From: Microglena sp. YARC
Taxonomy: Eukaryota; Chlorophyta; Chlorophyceae; Chlamydomonadales; Chlamydomonadaceae
Length of the DNA: 64,000 bases
Assembly (NCBI GenBank): GCA_022414725.1
Contig: CM039464.1
Coordinates: forward strand, 32,407,895-32,471,894
Reading direction: 5' to 3'
Positions within the stretch are counted from its first letter, which is position 1, and each line of letters begins with the position of its first letter. Positions 33,280 through 45,498 of the stretch are shown piece by piece. Position numbers and translations under genes: made by a program. The notes under the pieces are model-generated. The model was not told the origin of the DNA. It worked only from the letters and a program-made list of their open reading frames with translations, and made no database searches.

Positions 33280-33783
33280 TCTCTATTTTGATCCAACCAA
33301 TCCCCACCCTAATACCAATGATACCATCCTAGACGACTCTCAACAGATCAACACCTACACCAATCTACCACCTTCACCACCAGATCAAACAATCCCTACC
33401 ACTCAAAATAACACTGAAACACCCACAGACGAAGATGATGTTATCTATCTAGTATCTGAGGATGAATCCCCACACAAACATAAGAAACCCTACACCTCTA
33501 CCAAAAAACCTAAAAAATCAAGAAAACCACCACCACTAAAAAACGGTCACGAAGTGACCTTCCCTCCCCAATACAGGCAGCAAGGCTCCCCACCCCCAGC
33601 AGGCCTACCATCCCTGAATACAACAAGCTCAGACAGACCTGGATCCCTGGAGCTCCCCCCTCAGCCAAGAAGCAGCAGTCCATCAGCACTACCAAGCCCA
33701 CCTCACCGGAGAAACGTAGTAAGCCTAAATATTCTGAACAAACCTCAGACCACCCTGTCCAACAGCAGGAGCACATTCTTAAT
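33280..33783 (+). pseudogene. Linker with SUMO-interaction-like motif, LINE copy 1
   Basis: An Asp/Asn/Thr/Pro-rich linker contains DDVIYLVSEDESP (33,431-33,470): a hydrophobic core followed by acidic residues, the layout of a SUMO-interacting motif. It is followed at once by basic residues (HKHKKP, KKPKKSRKPP) that could serve as a nuclear signal. The equivalent spot in copy 2 reads VDLVSDDEEPPKSKKPKR, so layout is conserved while spelling differs. Confidence 0.5.
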
Positions 33784-34480
33784 GACACCAACTATCACCA
33801 CTATCAACTGCAGGGGAATTGGATCCTCCTGGGAAGTCATCTATGATCACATTAGATCCAGGGATAATGATATAATAATTCTCACTGAAACCAAAACTAC
33901 TCTCACACAGAAAATCCATTCTAAACATGATTAAATCAGACATGCATGATTATCACTTCCACCACAACAGCAAAAATACTCTCCAAGCTACCAGCCTGAC
34001 AAAATAGTCACCCCCTCAGCAGGGGTCATTACACTAATCAGGAAAACAGTCACTGCTCACCCAGTCAATCATGAAACTCCAGTCGAACTCTCTGGACACA
34101 TTACCACCAAACCATAAACAACATAACCCATGTCCGGGGCGTCTACATGCCCTGTAACAATGCCCTCAAAAGAGAGCACATCTACTCTACATCCACCACA
34201 TTACTGAGAAAAATCCTACCCACCACTACATCCTAGCAGGGGGACTGGAATGCCACATGCCACACCACTGACAGAAGCAGTCTAACCAAATATCCAGATG
34301 ACATTTCTCACCAGCAACACATTTCTCAACTCTGTATCACTCCACAACCACAACCCAGACCTCACACATATTTTTCTTGCAGCAACAAACACCCCCTACA
34401 GCAGTCGTATTGATGATATCCTGCTCATCAACCCACCTCCGGGCACCCACACCACTGAAAGCACCCACCAAATGGGGGAC
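33784..34480 (+). pseudogene. APE-type endonuclease domain, LINE copy 1
   Basis: Motifs in order: TITTINCRGIGSSWEVIYD (Asn of motif I), DIIILTETKTT (Glu of motif II, 33,873-33,905), then after slips VRGVYMPCNNALK (34,135), GDWNAT (34,241, reads GGLEC in one frame through a slip) and SSRIDDILLINPPP (34,400). This is the exonuclease III/APE fold that nicks target DNA in LINE insertion. At least four frame changes break it. Confidence 0.65.
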
Positions 34481-34493
34481 ACCCTAGACCACC

Positions 34494-36420
34494 ATGCACT
34501 TGAGCAACGCCTCACTCCACTCTCCTTCCCCTCCTGCCATACCTCCAACCAACACCTACACCTCCCTCAGCTCCTCCTCCCTCTTAAACAATCAGACAAA
34601 GAGAAAACTAGGCAAGCCATCACTACTCAATACTCACCAATTTCTGAGCTCCCACACTAACATAGAATCCGCCTGGCAAACTGCTCAGGACCTTCTTGGG
34701 GAAGACGGACTGCCTCTCACATTCAATCCATCCGGCAGGAACTGATGACTGCACTTCCAGAAGACCTCAACAGTATGGCGACCACCTTATGACCACCTGC
34801 ATCAAGCCCTCAGTATCATGATAGAGACTTGCCCCACTAAACAAACCATTTCTGGCATCTTCTTCCCAGAAAGACAGCTAAATCCTACAACAACTTAACC
34901 AACACGTGAAACACATTAAAACTCTCCGCACCCAATCCTACTCATGGACCAATCTGGATATGATAACCTGCGCTCTTCCCCATTCCTTTCCCCCAGACTG
35001 CCCTTACAAACTAAAACGCAAGTCAAACTTCTCCTCCTCCACAAACCCCTTCTTACCCAATACCGTCAATCACTCACTGATGACATACAACACACTATCC
35101 AGGAGCTACGCACTATCCAAGCCCTGCAAAAGGAGGAAAGAAGCACCAAGGCCATCAAAGAAGTTTTGCCATCGCTTAATACACAGGCGCGGGTTATGCA
35201 TAGACACATCTTCAAACCAGACGGCCAACCCCACTCTCCCACTGTCTTCTTACCAGCAAACTGGAACCCTACATACTAAAACTAACGATCTCCATGACCT
35301 TTTGACCAAAACACATGGGCAAACTCATGTCCCCCCCTGTGCCCCACCCAATGGCAACTACGCTGCCTACTCCACCCTCCCCCTGGGGAAACACACACTG
35401 ACAAATTTCAACTCGAAACCCCCCGCCACCTCTATTCAGCATACTGCCTCACCCTACACTACCTCTCATCTCCAACTGGCCTACACCGACTGCATCAGAA
35501 AACTGGCCACAAATAAAGCCACAGGACCAGATGGGATACCCAATGAAATTACTGGATGTGTCTCCCCACCGAAATGCACACTGTCATTCACAAACTTATG
35601 CAAATCTCCTGGATCTGGGAGAAACCCCAGAACTGCTGGAAAACTTCTCACACAGTTATGCTTTACAAAAAAAATCTGACCCATACCTTCCCCAGAACTA
35701 TAGACCCATAGGACTTAACAATTCTGTGCTAAACTCTGGACCTTTCTCATCACCAACACAATTTCTTTCCACCTACTCAGAAAACCAATCATTATTTCTC
35801 AGCAACCTCCAAGAGGGATTCAGAAAAGACAAGAGCACCTATAGGCAGCTCCTCAACTCCTTCACAACATAGAGGGATGCCCCTCCCTCTTCCAACAAGA
35901 CTTTTGTACGCAGCTTTACCTTTGACTTTAGCTTCTGCCTTCAACATGATAGATCACCAAAACTTCTTTTTTGCATTATGCACAACCTTGGATTCACCCA
36001 ACGACAATAGACACAGTCAAAGGGATCTACACCAACTCCACACTCACATCCTCCTTAACAACACACCTGGTCAACCCATCCCATCACCAGGGGATCCATC
36101 CAAGGGGAACACACTCTCCCCTCTCCTCTTCATCATTCTTTATTGAACCCTCCACCGATGTCTATGCTCAGGAGGCAGCGGGATACCGCGCTGCCCTTCC
36201 CTTCCCACCTGCGGGAGTGCTGACGAGCACCCTCAAACAGCAGCCTGGGGTATGCGGATGACACCGCAGTCCTCACTGGACACGGTTCGAGGACCTCCCG
36301 CATCCAATTGTGGGTAAAGTCCAACTGTTCAGCACCTGGTCTGGCATCCCTTCTCAATGCCTAACCAAATGTGTGGTCAGTGGCATCCTTCACAAGACAC
36401 ACCCCTCAAACCCCACCCAA
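34494..36420 (+). pseudogene. Reverse transcriptase domain, LINE copy 1
   Basis: A linker region (34.5-35.4 kb) precedes RT motifs: KLATNKATGPDGIPNE (35,500-35,550), YLPQNYRPIGLNNS (35,685-35,725), EGFRKDKSTYRQLLN (35,812), a palm A motif DF.SAFNMIDHQ with a one-base slip (35,920-35,960), SPLLFII (36,117) and GYADDTAVLTG (36,243-36,275) with the catalytic Asp pair intact. A stretch between 35,560 and 35,760 and parts of the fingers are slipped. Function in the family: copies element RNA at the nicked target. Confidence 0.7.
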
Positions 36421-39324
36421 CAATGATAATCTCAAAAGACTCCCCAGGACCAAAATAACCCTTGGAGACACATATGCCACTTATCAACCACACAGATTAT
36501 AGCCTACAATACTTTAGGAGTCCACATCTCTCTCACCTCAACTGGAAACCCAACTGCATGCCACCCTTGACATTATTCACACCAAGGCCCTACATATACT
36601 CAACAAAGCTAAAAGCAGGGCAAACCCCCTGAACAAATGCATACGTATAATCACACAATGCATCAGAGCAAGCCATCAAATACCCCTATGATCGTAGCCC
36701 CTTCTCTCTCACAGACATCCACATTATAGATTAAAGCAGTACTTAAGACAGTCAAACTGTGGCAGCAGCCTTCCCATGTCCTTCCCCACTTTAGGGCACT
36801 ACACCTGCCCAAAACAGAGGCAGGCCTAGGGATCCCCTCTCTCCTCACTGAATATACACAAATTACTGCCTCTGCCCTCACCCACGCCATGAATGACACT
36901 GGGACGCCTGGCATACTAACCAATCTCTCCTCACTAAAACCTTCAAAACTTTCCACACTCTCACTCCAACCTCTCTCTCTCCCAAACTCCTCCAATATTC
37001 ATCTTCTTGCCCCCGGCAACTTCAACTCCTAGACCATTCAAACATCCAAATCACCTGGAATGACACAGAACTCCTGGATAAGCTCAACATCCAATCAGTA
37101 CTCCCTCAACCTGCTCACATCCCTGTCTCCCTTGTGACTCCCTTCCACGATCTAGGGAAATCTATACATACCACGACCTGGGTTACTCCAGCAGGCACTC
37201 ACCTTATCACTACCACGGGATCTCCCTCTTATCACACAGGGCAAAAGTAACAAAGCACCCATCGGGCCTCCCTCAACCTCCTTACAGCACACCTCACTCG
37301 GCAACAGCCCCGACCTGCTCCCCTCCCTCAGCCATGCCCAAACCCCTCTTCCATTACCGCAGCGACGACTTACCTCGTCATACACCATCCCACCCAAACC
37401 GTCAGCCTATGCGCAGAACATGTTTGTCGCCCGCCCGGCCTCCACCCCAACTCAGCGCTACCCCACCAGCCGAGCGCAACCCCCTTCCTGTCAAGGAAGC
37501 GGACTACACAGCAGACCCTCTCCGTGACATCAGCGGGGAACAATGGTGGGCCCGTGGACCACCTGCAACTCCACAAGCCGAATGGAACGCCAACGTCGAC
37601 CATTACGGTAAAGCATTGGGGCAACAAACGAAGCAGCGACAACCTGGGCATCCCCGCCTTCACCTCTGCAAAGGCCATCCTCCGCGGCCCAGCCCAAGCC
37701 CTTCTTTCCCAAGCACTACAACATTACTAAGGCCTCCAACCCTGATCTTCTTCAAGGCAGCAATGCTCCACCCCTACCCCTGGATCCCCTTCCCCCCCTA
37801 CCCGTCTCCTTCACCTCACCTATTGGTAACCAGTACACACCCCTCAGCATCACCAGCTGGCGCAGCAAACGGACCATGGACACTAGGGACACCAGCATCA
37901 CCACCACTGCCCACCTCCAATGGGCCCCCATCACCATGCACAACGGACCATATCAAGTCAATAATACCCAAATTGGTTACACTATCCTTCACAGTAAACC
38001 AATTACTACCAACCACCTCTGAGGTCCACTGGAAACCACAACCATACCACAACCACCCACCTCATCACCATGCTGGGCCAATCCACCTATGACACCCTTC
38101 TCCAGGCCTTCAAAGACACACCCACCACCACAACCCATCTTAACCCCAGAAGCAGACTCCCACCTTACTAACTCCCAGCAACGGGACAATGGGCCAACTA
38201 CACCTGGCTTTCAATGCTGATAACCATGCCCTTGTCCACAAACTTCTCACATAGACCACTCATGACCGAAAACCCTACCTGGGGACATCCAAACCACCAC
38301 TCAAACACACAGCCCAAACTGGCATCCTCACTGGCTCAGAAGGCCAGCGAAACCCACCACGCATGCAGCGACACTACATTCCTCTAACAACCCCGCCCGG
38401 GAAATGTGTGGGCCATAGTACCAACACCCTTCTCACCTCCCTCCACACACACTATGAATACAATAAAACTACACGCCCTTTTCAACTTGGAACCAAACTT
38501 CACACAAGGAGGATTTCTTACCTGACCTTGCAGCCCTATACACCCAGACAACAAGGACACCCCTGCCTCCCACCTACACTCTTCCCTCAGCCCTTGCACC
38601 AAGCTTAACCTACACCTCAACATCACCCATCACCCGCACTGCTACTCCACTCAACCTACGATTCTGCCCTATGCAGAAATTTTCCTTCCATAAAACCCAG
38701 CTTGAAGCCTCTTTGGAGCCAACGGGGATCTCTTTCCACAGCATCTGGACAGGGGATCAACTGGTGGACATCCCTACCTCCGTCACCGATGCACACAAGG
38801 GCACTCAGGTGGGCCTCTAAGCCAGTGGCTGACCACTGCAGAAGCACAACACATCCCAACATGCACTGTCTTACTCCATCCCAGGCACCTATAATGCCCC
38901 CTACAAGAAACTCTCTGCACCACCCCTGGATTCCACCACGTGGGACACCAGACCTTTCTCTGAAAATCTACAGCACCTCTGAAAACCTGGCTAGGGGGCA
39001 AACAATCACAAACCCTACCTCCTCCCACAAGCTCCACATTCTCATCATCAGCAACCCAAGCAGCCAACCTGAAATACCTAAAACCGTCTCCAAGGGTTCA
39101 CAGACATCTGGTCACAGCAATGCTCAGCATCTCACCCTTTCTGGGAACCACATAAACCTCCCTACACATCCTACCTTACCTCCTCAGACACACAAATCAA
39201 CCTACCCCAGGACTCTTAAATCCCTCACTACTCTGCCCTGGCAGTCCTACCACCCACCCACTGCCCCCTCTGCTTCCCACAGTCATCTACCCCTGCCACT
39301 ACTCAGCCATACCTAACCCTAGGT
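36421..39324 (+). pseudogene. RT thumb to RNase H linker region, LINE copy 1
   Basis: Fragments align with copy 2: LHLPKTEAGLGIPSLLTEYT-like text at 36,805-36,855, ITWNDTELLDKLNIQS at 37,050-37,100, then DYTADP.RDISGEQWWARGP at 37,503-37,558 and, at 37,820-38,000, blocks reading SITSWRSKRT and LQWAPITMHN that match HITSWRGKRS and VQWAPTIMHN in copy 2. No known domain is recognised in this 2-kb stretch; broken by many slips. Confidence 0.5.
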
Positions 39325-39760
39325 CTGCAGGTCTATACTGATGGCAGCCATTAATCAAGGGAGCCCCTGGCACCCCCAGCAAAATAGGTTGCAGGGGTCT
39401 ACATACCTGTGGCTGGTATGAGCTATTCCATTAACCCAGGAGGCCAAGGCGGCCACCAGAACTAACAACCGGGCTGAAATTAGTGGCCATCCACCAAGCC
39501 ATAGCACACATTGATTATACAGCTGAACCTCACCTTGCACACTGACAGCCTCTGCTCACTCCAACTCATTAACAAAATGATTCAAGATCTACTACCTCTA
39601 CACGTTCTCTCCACTCTGTTACTCCTGCAATTCTATTCGCACTCACCTTGTTCCAACGCATTCTGGCAGGATCACACACTTACCTCTGCAAAGTACGCTC
39701 ACACACTGGCAATATTGGTGGCAATGATAGAGCAGATGCACTAGCACGCAATGCAGCCAC
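39325..39760 (+). pseudogene. RNase H domain, LINE copy 1
   Basis: VYTDGS with the first Asp codon at 39,341, NNRAEI (Glu, about 39,466-39,480), LHTDSLCSLQLI (second Asp, about 39,537-39,560) and VRSHTGNIGGNDRADALAR (39,690-39,748) give the four acidic positions and the conserved His-Thr-Gly-Asn loop of RNase H1. The frame changes between motifs. It degrades the RNA strand of the hybrid in those LINE clades that have it. Confidence 0.7.
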
Positions 39761-40059
39761 CAACCCAAGCATCTGTACGATACACCGACACCACTGGAAA
39801 AACAACCCCGCCACAACACCTATTGGCCCACTGTCCCAACCCCCCTGCCACACCCTCTTGGCAAACTCCCCCCCACGAGCCCTAGCACCTAACCTCACCA
39901 ACGGGATCAGCCTTAACCTTCCCACTAGCTGCCACCTCGGACAGCATCCCCTCAAAGGCATATATTGCCACCACCTGGGCTGATAACACCCCCTTGCATC
40001 TACCCCACTCTAGCAATAAATTCTGGACATCCTCCCCACATCACCCACAAAACTAAGTT

Positions 40060-40773
40060 CTGCATCCTCAAGGCCAGATGGGGCCGACCTGTGGAACAAG
40101 AAGCTCGCCTATCGCTGGAAGATGCCCTATGCTAACAACCCAACCCTGCCACCTCCCCCACATGCCCTATTTGTACCACCCACGAGGGACGGAGCTGGTT
40201 CACATTCTTGCTGGCTGCACACACGCCACCTTCAAGGGCATGTACATCAAGCGTCATGACGCAGCTGTCCACTTACTGCACAAGGCCATCAGCAAAGGCG
40301 CCCCTTGGATCCTGCCGCGTTTATCATGGACGCAGGCAGGCTGGAGGACCTCCCCCGCGGAGTCCTTGGCAAAACACTGCCTGACTGGTTACGCCCTCCC
40401 TCCATCCCAGCAGAGATCTGGCCCAAACTGAGGCCAGATCTCGCCATCCTGCCCGAGGTGGACTCACCCACCATTGCTGCTGACAAGGAAATCTGGATTC
40501 TTAGAGCTGGGATTACTGCTCTGACACCGAACCATGCCACTAAGGCAGAGGATCAAACATGCCCAACACACCCAGTTGGTGGCCGGCCTTAGACTAGCTG
40601 GCTACCTTGTTCACTACCTAGTTGTTACCATTGCACCACTGGCACCCATCCCCAGAACCTTTTGTGACCTCCATGACCACCCTTGGTCTTACCAATTAGA
40701 AACTCTCACACTAGCAGACCAGCTGCACCACCACTCTGTTGACAGCTTTCAGGACTATTTTACAATGTCGTAG
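40060..40773 (+). pseudogene. LINE C-terminal region with CCHC finger, copy 1
   Basis: CPICTTHEGTELVHILAGC (40,162-40,220, one slip) gives a C-x2-C...H-x4-C finger typical of LINE ORF2 C-termini, followed by KRHDAAVHLLHKAI, also a familiar downstream motif in such elements. The remaining reading frame (40,305-40,592, then 40,534-40,773) is VDSPTIAADKEIWILRAGIT and on to a stop at 40,771. Confidence 0.6.
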
Positions 40774-41100
40774 ATTCATGAACACCACCCCGCCGAGAAT
40801 TAACATTTTTTGGTCCAGCTAGTGCTTAGGTCACTTTTAGGGTGTGCCACGTGACCGACCTGAAATGACTCTCAGTCCGCCACGGGTGTGGGATCACAAC
40901 TCAGTAACTGGATCTTTTTTTGTGTTTATCTATGGTGACTACACTAGCTTCTGCGTACGCTTGTGGTGTCCTTAATTTCACGTCCTTAGAGTTTCATATT
41001 TCTTGGATGTAACAATTTCAATTTCAATTTTTATTTACTGTTAGCAAGACTGCTGTTCTTTTAAACCACCACCTTAAATTATATGACCCCCTTATGTCCT
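40774..41100 (+). other. LINE copy 1 3' UTR, tail and flank
   Basis: Non-coding, ending with TTTCAATTTCAATTT at about 41,016-41,031, likely the element's 3' end; 41,032-41,100 is flank without a feature. I did not find a clear target duplication. Confidence 0.5.
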
Positions 41101-41117
41101 CACTTATTACTTCATCA

Positions 41118-41838
41118 GGCCACTCGGAGTTGACCCGTTGAAGGGAAATGTGGCAGACACCTACACAGTTGATGAGTTTGTCGAATTGGCGTCAACCTTG
41201 TTTTTGTGGAGGCCCAGGACAACCACAAGCTAGCCTTCATTCAGTAAGTGGTGTGTGTCTCACTGTGATTGTTGCTGGTTGATATGTTTTATTTATTAAA
41301 GCTGAAGGTTGTGGAACTGAGCTGCGCGTGTGGAAAAGTGAGCTGGGAGTGTAAGGGGGCTGAGGGGTGGAACTGTTTCCGCAGTGTGCTACGTAGTGTA
41401 GGATCTCAAGCCCAGCGCAAAGAACTGAACAGAACTGAACTGATATAATATTCGAAGCCGTGTGCCTCAAACCTGTTACCCTTGTTTTACAATTGCAGCT
41501 CGCTGCGATGACCAAACATGCCATCAATGCATGCTAAGATCTGACGACTTGAGGCTCATCAAGTTCTGCCACCTGATGAAGCCAAACAATCTGTACGGTG
41601 TGCACGAGCCAGGGGACCTCTCTCCCTTCCTTGTTTTTCGCCAACGCCCTGTGTGGGAATAAAGTCTCAAAGGTATGTTATTACCAGTGGTCGACACAGT
41701 TTCCCTTTAACTAGTGCCCTGGGAATGGTAAATCCATGAAAGCTATTTTCCTTTTCCTAGTTGCTATTCTGTGATGACCACCACAAAACATGCACAATAT
41801 CCTGACAATATTGATAATAATAATAATAATAATAATAA

Positions 41839-41903
<65 letters not shown>

Positions 41904-42530
41904 TAATAATAATAATTTAAAAATAATAACATGATGGTGGTGTAGTTGTCGGTGTGGTGTTGATTTCTAAAAATGGTGTGTGTAATCTGGCTGTGACACC
42001 TGGCTGTGGTTCTTTGCAGGGCCTCTTCATGCAGCACGTCCGTCTCCATCCCTGAAAAAAACTTCTACAACTAATTAAACAAAGTAATGTAATAAGAACG
42101 CCTGGTGGGTGGTGAAGGGAGCCTGTCTCCGGTGTACATGGAATATCTTACTGAATAGATGTGATGGTTTACTCGAATTACCCTAAACCCTAATCGTTCA
42201 TGTTTGCTTGTACATGTTGTAGGGGGGTCGCAAGTTGGTCAACTACCGTGCCAGGCATCTGTGGACTACAAATGTCCCGGTCAGCTCCTTTAGCTAGGAT
42301 ATTGTTCTTCCGCTTCACTCAGACCAAGGAGGAGCTGCCAGACCCCACAGGTGAGTACCAAAAAATCCTGGAAGCCAACGTTTGGAGCACAGGTGCTGCG
42401 TGATGCGGATGCCATCAGCTACAGGGCGCTTGCTCGAGCATCGCCCCGGTTCTCGGATGGCGGCTGTCTCATTTACGGCTGGTCTCAACTTTGTATTTAT
42501 TCAAGTTTGCCACGCTCAGTTTCAGGTCTT
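41118..42530 (+). CDS. Unrecognised gene, 5' exons
   Basis: Exon-like segments with borders: about 41,118-41,243 (GVDPLKGNVADTYTVDEFVE, then FVEAQDNHKLAFI, donor GTAAGT); 41,499-41,672 after TTACAATTGCAG (RCDDQTCHQCMLRSDDLRLI, NNLYGVHEPGDLSPFLVFRQ, donor GTATGT); 42,223-42,350 after GTTGTAG (KLVNYRARHLWTTNVPVSS, FFRFTQTKEELPDPTG, donor GTGAGT); and 42,393 on (VLRDADAISYRALARASPRF, SDGGCLIYG). The Cys cluster CDDQTCHQC may bind metal. Phases do not all join without an indel. Probably the same gene as 44.2-46.6 kb, with the first minisatellite in an intron. No family recognised. Confidence 0.45.
41812..41925. repeat. AAT microsatellite
   Basis: About 35 copies of AAT/ATA with three interruptions, in an intron of the flanking gene. 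Confidence 0.95.
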
Positions 42531-42534
42531 GTAG

Positions 42535-44055
42535 GCTGGGTAGTGGGGGCTGCCATGGCTGTGTAAGGGGCTGGATTGGAATGGCACTGCCCATGTGTTA
42601 AGGTGTCGTGTGTTCGTGTTCAGTTCTTTGGGTGTTAGGTGGGCGAGCGGCGCACCGTGGGTTGGCACTGCCAATGCCTGTAGGTACTTGTTGTGTAAGG
42701 TGGGGGGCACTGCCATGGCTTGTATGGGGGCGGGGAAGGGCGCCGGGATTACTGCCATGGCTGTAGGTGGAAGGGGGCTGCACCTGCCATGGGCTGTATA
42801 GGGTAAGGTTAATTGTGGGGCACTGCCATGGCTGTGAATAAGTGAGCTGTGTGTACGGATAGGGGCACTTGCAGATCCATGGCTGTGTAGGTTGTAGGGT
42901 GGTACACGAGGTAGGGGGACACTGCCATGGCTCCAGTGTTGGTGTATTAGTTTTGTGTAAGCGTAGGGGGCACTGCCATGGCTGTGTAGGGTGTAGGGGG
43001 TTATTTGCCATGGCTGTGTAGGTGTAGGTAGGGGCACTGCCATGGCTGTGTAGGTGTAAGGTAGGGGGCATCTGCATGGCTGTGTAGGTGTAAGTAGGTT
43101 CGTGGGCACTTCCATGGCCTGTAGTGAAGGGGGTCCCTGCCATGGCTGTGTAGGTGTAAGGGGGCACTGCCATGCTGTGTGTAGGTGGAAGGGGCTTTAC
43201 TGCCATGGCTGTGTAGGTGTAAGGTAGGGGGGGCACTGCCATGGCCTGTGTTAGGTGTAAGGGGGGGGTGCTGCCATGGTTGTGTAGGTGTAAGGGGGTG
43301 CTGCCATGGCTGTGTAGGTGTAAGGGGCACGGATGTACTCCCATGGCTGTGTAGGTGTAAGGTTGGGTGGGCACTGCCATGGCTGTTTAGGTGTAAGGGG
43401 GTAACCATGGTTGTGCAGGTGTAAGGGGTACTGCCATGGCTGTGTAGCTTGTAAGGGGGTACTGCCATGGCTGTGTTGTGTAAGGTAGGGGGCACTGCCC
43501 ATGGCTGTGTAGAGTGTGAGGGGTTACTGCCATGCTGTGCAGGTGTAAGGGGGGTACTGCCATAGGCTGTGTAGATGGCAAGGGGTGGCACTGCCATGGC
43601 CTGTGTAGGTGTAAGGGGGGTACTGCCATGGCTGTTTAGGTGGAAGGTAGGGGGGTACTGCCATGGCTGTGTAGGTGTAAGGGGGGCCCTGCCATGGCTG
43701 TGCAGGTGTTTAAGGGGGTACTGCCATGGCTGTGTAGGTGGAAGGGGGTGCTGCCATGGCATTTTTGTTGTGTAGGGTGTAATAAGGGGTACTGCCATGG
43801 ATGTGCAGGTGTAAAGGGGGGGTCCACCTGCCATGGCTGTGTAGGTGTAAGGTTGGGGTTATTGCCATGGCTGTTGTAAGGGTGTAAGGGGGGCACTGCC
43901 ATGGCTGTGTAGGTGTAAGGTAGGGGGGCACTGCCATGGCTGTGTAGGTGTAAGGGGGGTACTGCCATGGCTGTGTAGGTGTAAGGTAGGTGGGCACTTC
44001 CATGGCTGTGTAGGTGGAAGGGGGGCACCTGCGCCATGGCTGTGTGGGGGCTGTG
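42535..44055. repeat. CCATGGCTGTGTAGG minisatellite, array 1
   Basis: About 45 tandem units of 30 to 36 bases built on CTGCCATGGCTGTGTAGGTG and TAAGGGGG, with an optional TAGGGGGG extension. The CTGCCATGGCTGTG core is kept in most units while the G-run and TAAGG part varies in length. Minus-strand frames give endless TPTQPWQ repeats and plus frames LPWLCRCK; these are by-products. The array lies between exon-like segments at 42.5 and 44.2 kb, so it is probably intronic. Confidence 0.9.
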
Positions 44056-44174
44056 GTGCACCATGTTTTCCTTGCCATTATGTCTATTGCTTAACTTTTT
44101 ATTAGTAATGATATAATTCCCCTTATCCTGATCGATACGCGGTGCTCATACGCAAAACCATGTTGCTTGTGCAG

Positions 44175-45256
44175 GCTGCCCATCATCGAGATCATCGTTG
44201 TGGGAGGGTTGTAGAATGGGACCCACTTCTAAGTCCTACCTCAGTTCATGCCCGCAACTTGCTTTAAATGTATGGCCGGAATTCCTGCAGCCAGCGGGAA
44301 GCGCTCGTTATGAGCAAGAGCGTCTCCACTTCCAAGTCTCTAAGGGTACCTGGAGAAACTGATTCCATGGTTGTACCCCTGGGTTGCCAAGTTGGAGATT
44401 CAGGCGAACAAGATCAGAAGAAGGATCATAGGGGGACTGCCCGGAAAGAGTCGTGCAACACCTGAAAGCTTTGGCACACACACTCTTGACCGATGACATT
44501 GCGGACTCGACTGTGGTCAACCCACTAGCGGAGAGTGAGAACGATCCCTATCCTGCTCTGCATGATGAAGGCAACCTGAGGTTTGCAACAGCCTTCGAGG
44601 ACGGCGTGATCAAGCCACTTGTAACACTCTCCAGCACATCAGATCCAACAAGCAGATCAAGACCTATGGTATCTCATCCAAGCCGTTGGATATGCCCCTC
44701 CCGTCCCTACAGGGAGCACAGCCGTGGTGCTGCTGTGTTGCGTTGAGTACAAGTTGCCTCCCGGTGCAAAGAGCTCGATCCTTCTGACCCCAGCACGCTT
44801 TAAGGAGTTCAGCCTGCCAGAAGAGATTTCTTCAACGGCCTGTCGTTGAAATCCGCTTGGGGACAAGTACAACAAGGCCCTGCTGTAGGAGGTGTGTGGA
44901 TGTCCATGTCTGAACTAGATGCTCTGTGGGAGGCCCAGGGCATGGGAAAGACTTGGTATTCTGGGCTCAACTCGCGCCGGAAGGAGGTCTCAGACCTAGC
45001 AGGCTGCATCACCTCCTACACGAAATATATGGGGGTTCACAAAACTGAGGAAGAGTCCTTAGCTGAGTTCTTCAAGTGGACACAAGACAAAGGCATGGTC
45101 TCACTCAGCCAATGGAATATGAGGATGAGAGGATCTGTTAAGGCCAACGTCCTTTTGCATCCTTGGCACAGGCATTCTACCAAAGGGACTTGCCGCCTAC
45201 ACAAGATGACTTGAAGGCCACCAAAAAGAGGAAGCTCGAGGATGACGTGTCAAAGG
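44175..45256 (+). CDS. Unrecognised gene, middle exons with NLS-like end
   Basis: After a TTGTGCAG acceptor (44,174) exon-like pieces read LEKLIPWLYPWVAKLE, HLKALAHTLLTDDIADSTVV, NPLAESENDPYPALHDEG, NLRFATAFEDGVIKPL. Then from about 44,846: SELDALWEAQGMGKTWYSGL, RRKEVSDLAGCITSYTKYMG, EFFKWTQDKGMVSLSQWNMR and, after a slip near 45,155, SLAQAFYQRDLPPTQDD. It ends ATKKRKLEDDVSK and a GG/GTAAGT donor (exon end 45,256). KKRKLEDD resembles a nuclear signal. The donor leaves one base, matching the acceptor at 45,498 exactly. No family recognised. Confidence 0.5.
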
Positions 45257-45498
45257 GTAAGTTCTATGTAGTAGACCAAGGCATAAGAGAGAGAGAAAAA
45301 ATAATTAATAATTAATTAAAACAAGTTTAAGCTAGACAGGCAGTAAATCTAGGCAGTAATTAATTAAATCAATTAATGAAGAAAAGGTTTATAATTAATT
45401 AAAAAAAGTTTAAGCTAGACTCTTGGATTATTCAATTAAACACAGTTTCCATGCTTCACGATGCCACCACTAATGCAAGGCTCCTTTTTTCTGTGCAG
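45257..45498 (+). other. AT-rich intron
   Basis: GTAAGT at the start and TTTTTTCTGTGCAG at the end. TAATTAATTAAAA and AGTTTAAGCTAGAC are duplicated inside. The flanking exons join in phase (G + GC gives Gly). Confidence 0.65.

Larger units (their letters stand above)
28700..41035 (+). mobile_element. Josephin-type LINE, copy 1 (decayed, near full length)
   Basis: Coding blocks on + in order: ORF1-like (29.4-32.1 kb), Josephin-like protease (32.7-33.3), acidic/basic linker with a SIM-like motif (33.4-33.6), APE endonuclease (33.8-34.5), reverse transcriptase (35.5-36.3), RNase H (39.3-39.75), CCHC finger (40.16). The ORF ends at 40,771. A 260-base 3' UTR ends in CAATTTCAATTTCAATTTTT at about 41,012-41,031, a LINE-like repetitive tail. 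The 5' limit is uncertain (after the 65-bp repeat). There are no LTRs. Frequent frame changes show a dead copy or poor base accuracy. Domains from the protease onward align with copy 2 at 57.4-64.0 kb. Confidence 0.75.

Noticed and set aside
28700..41035. Penelope, DIRS or LTR-type assignment for the large RT element
   Set aside because: APE endonuclease upstream of RT, RNase H downstream, a CCHC C-terminal finger and no terminal repeats fit a LINE.
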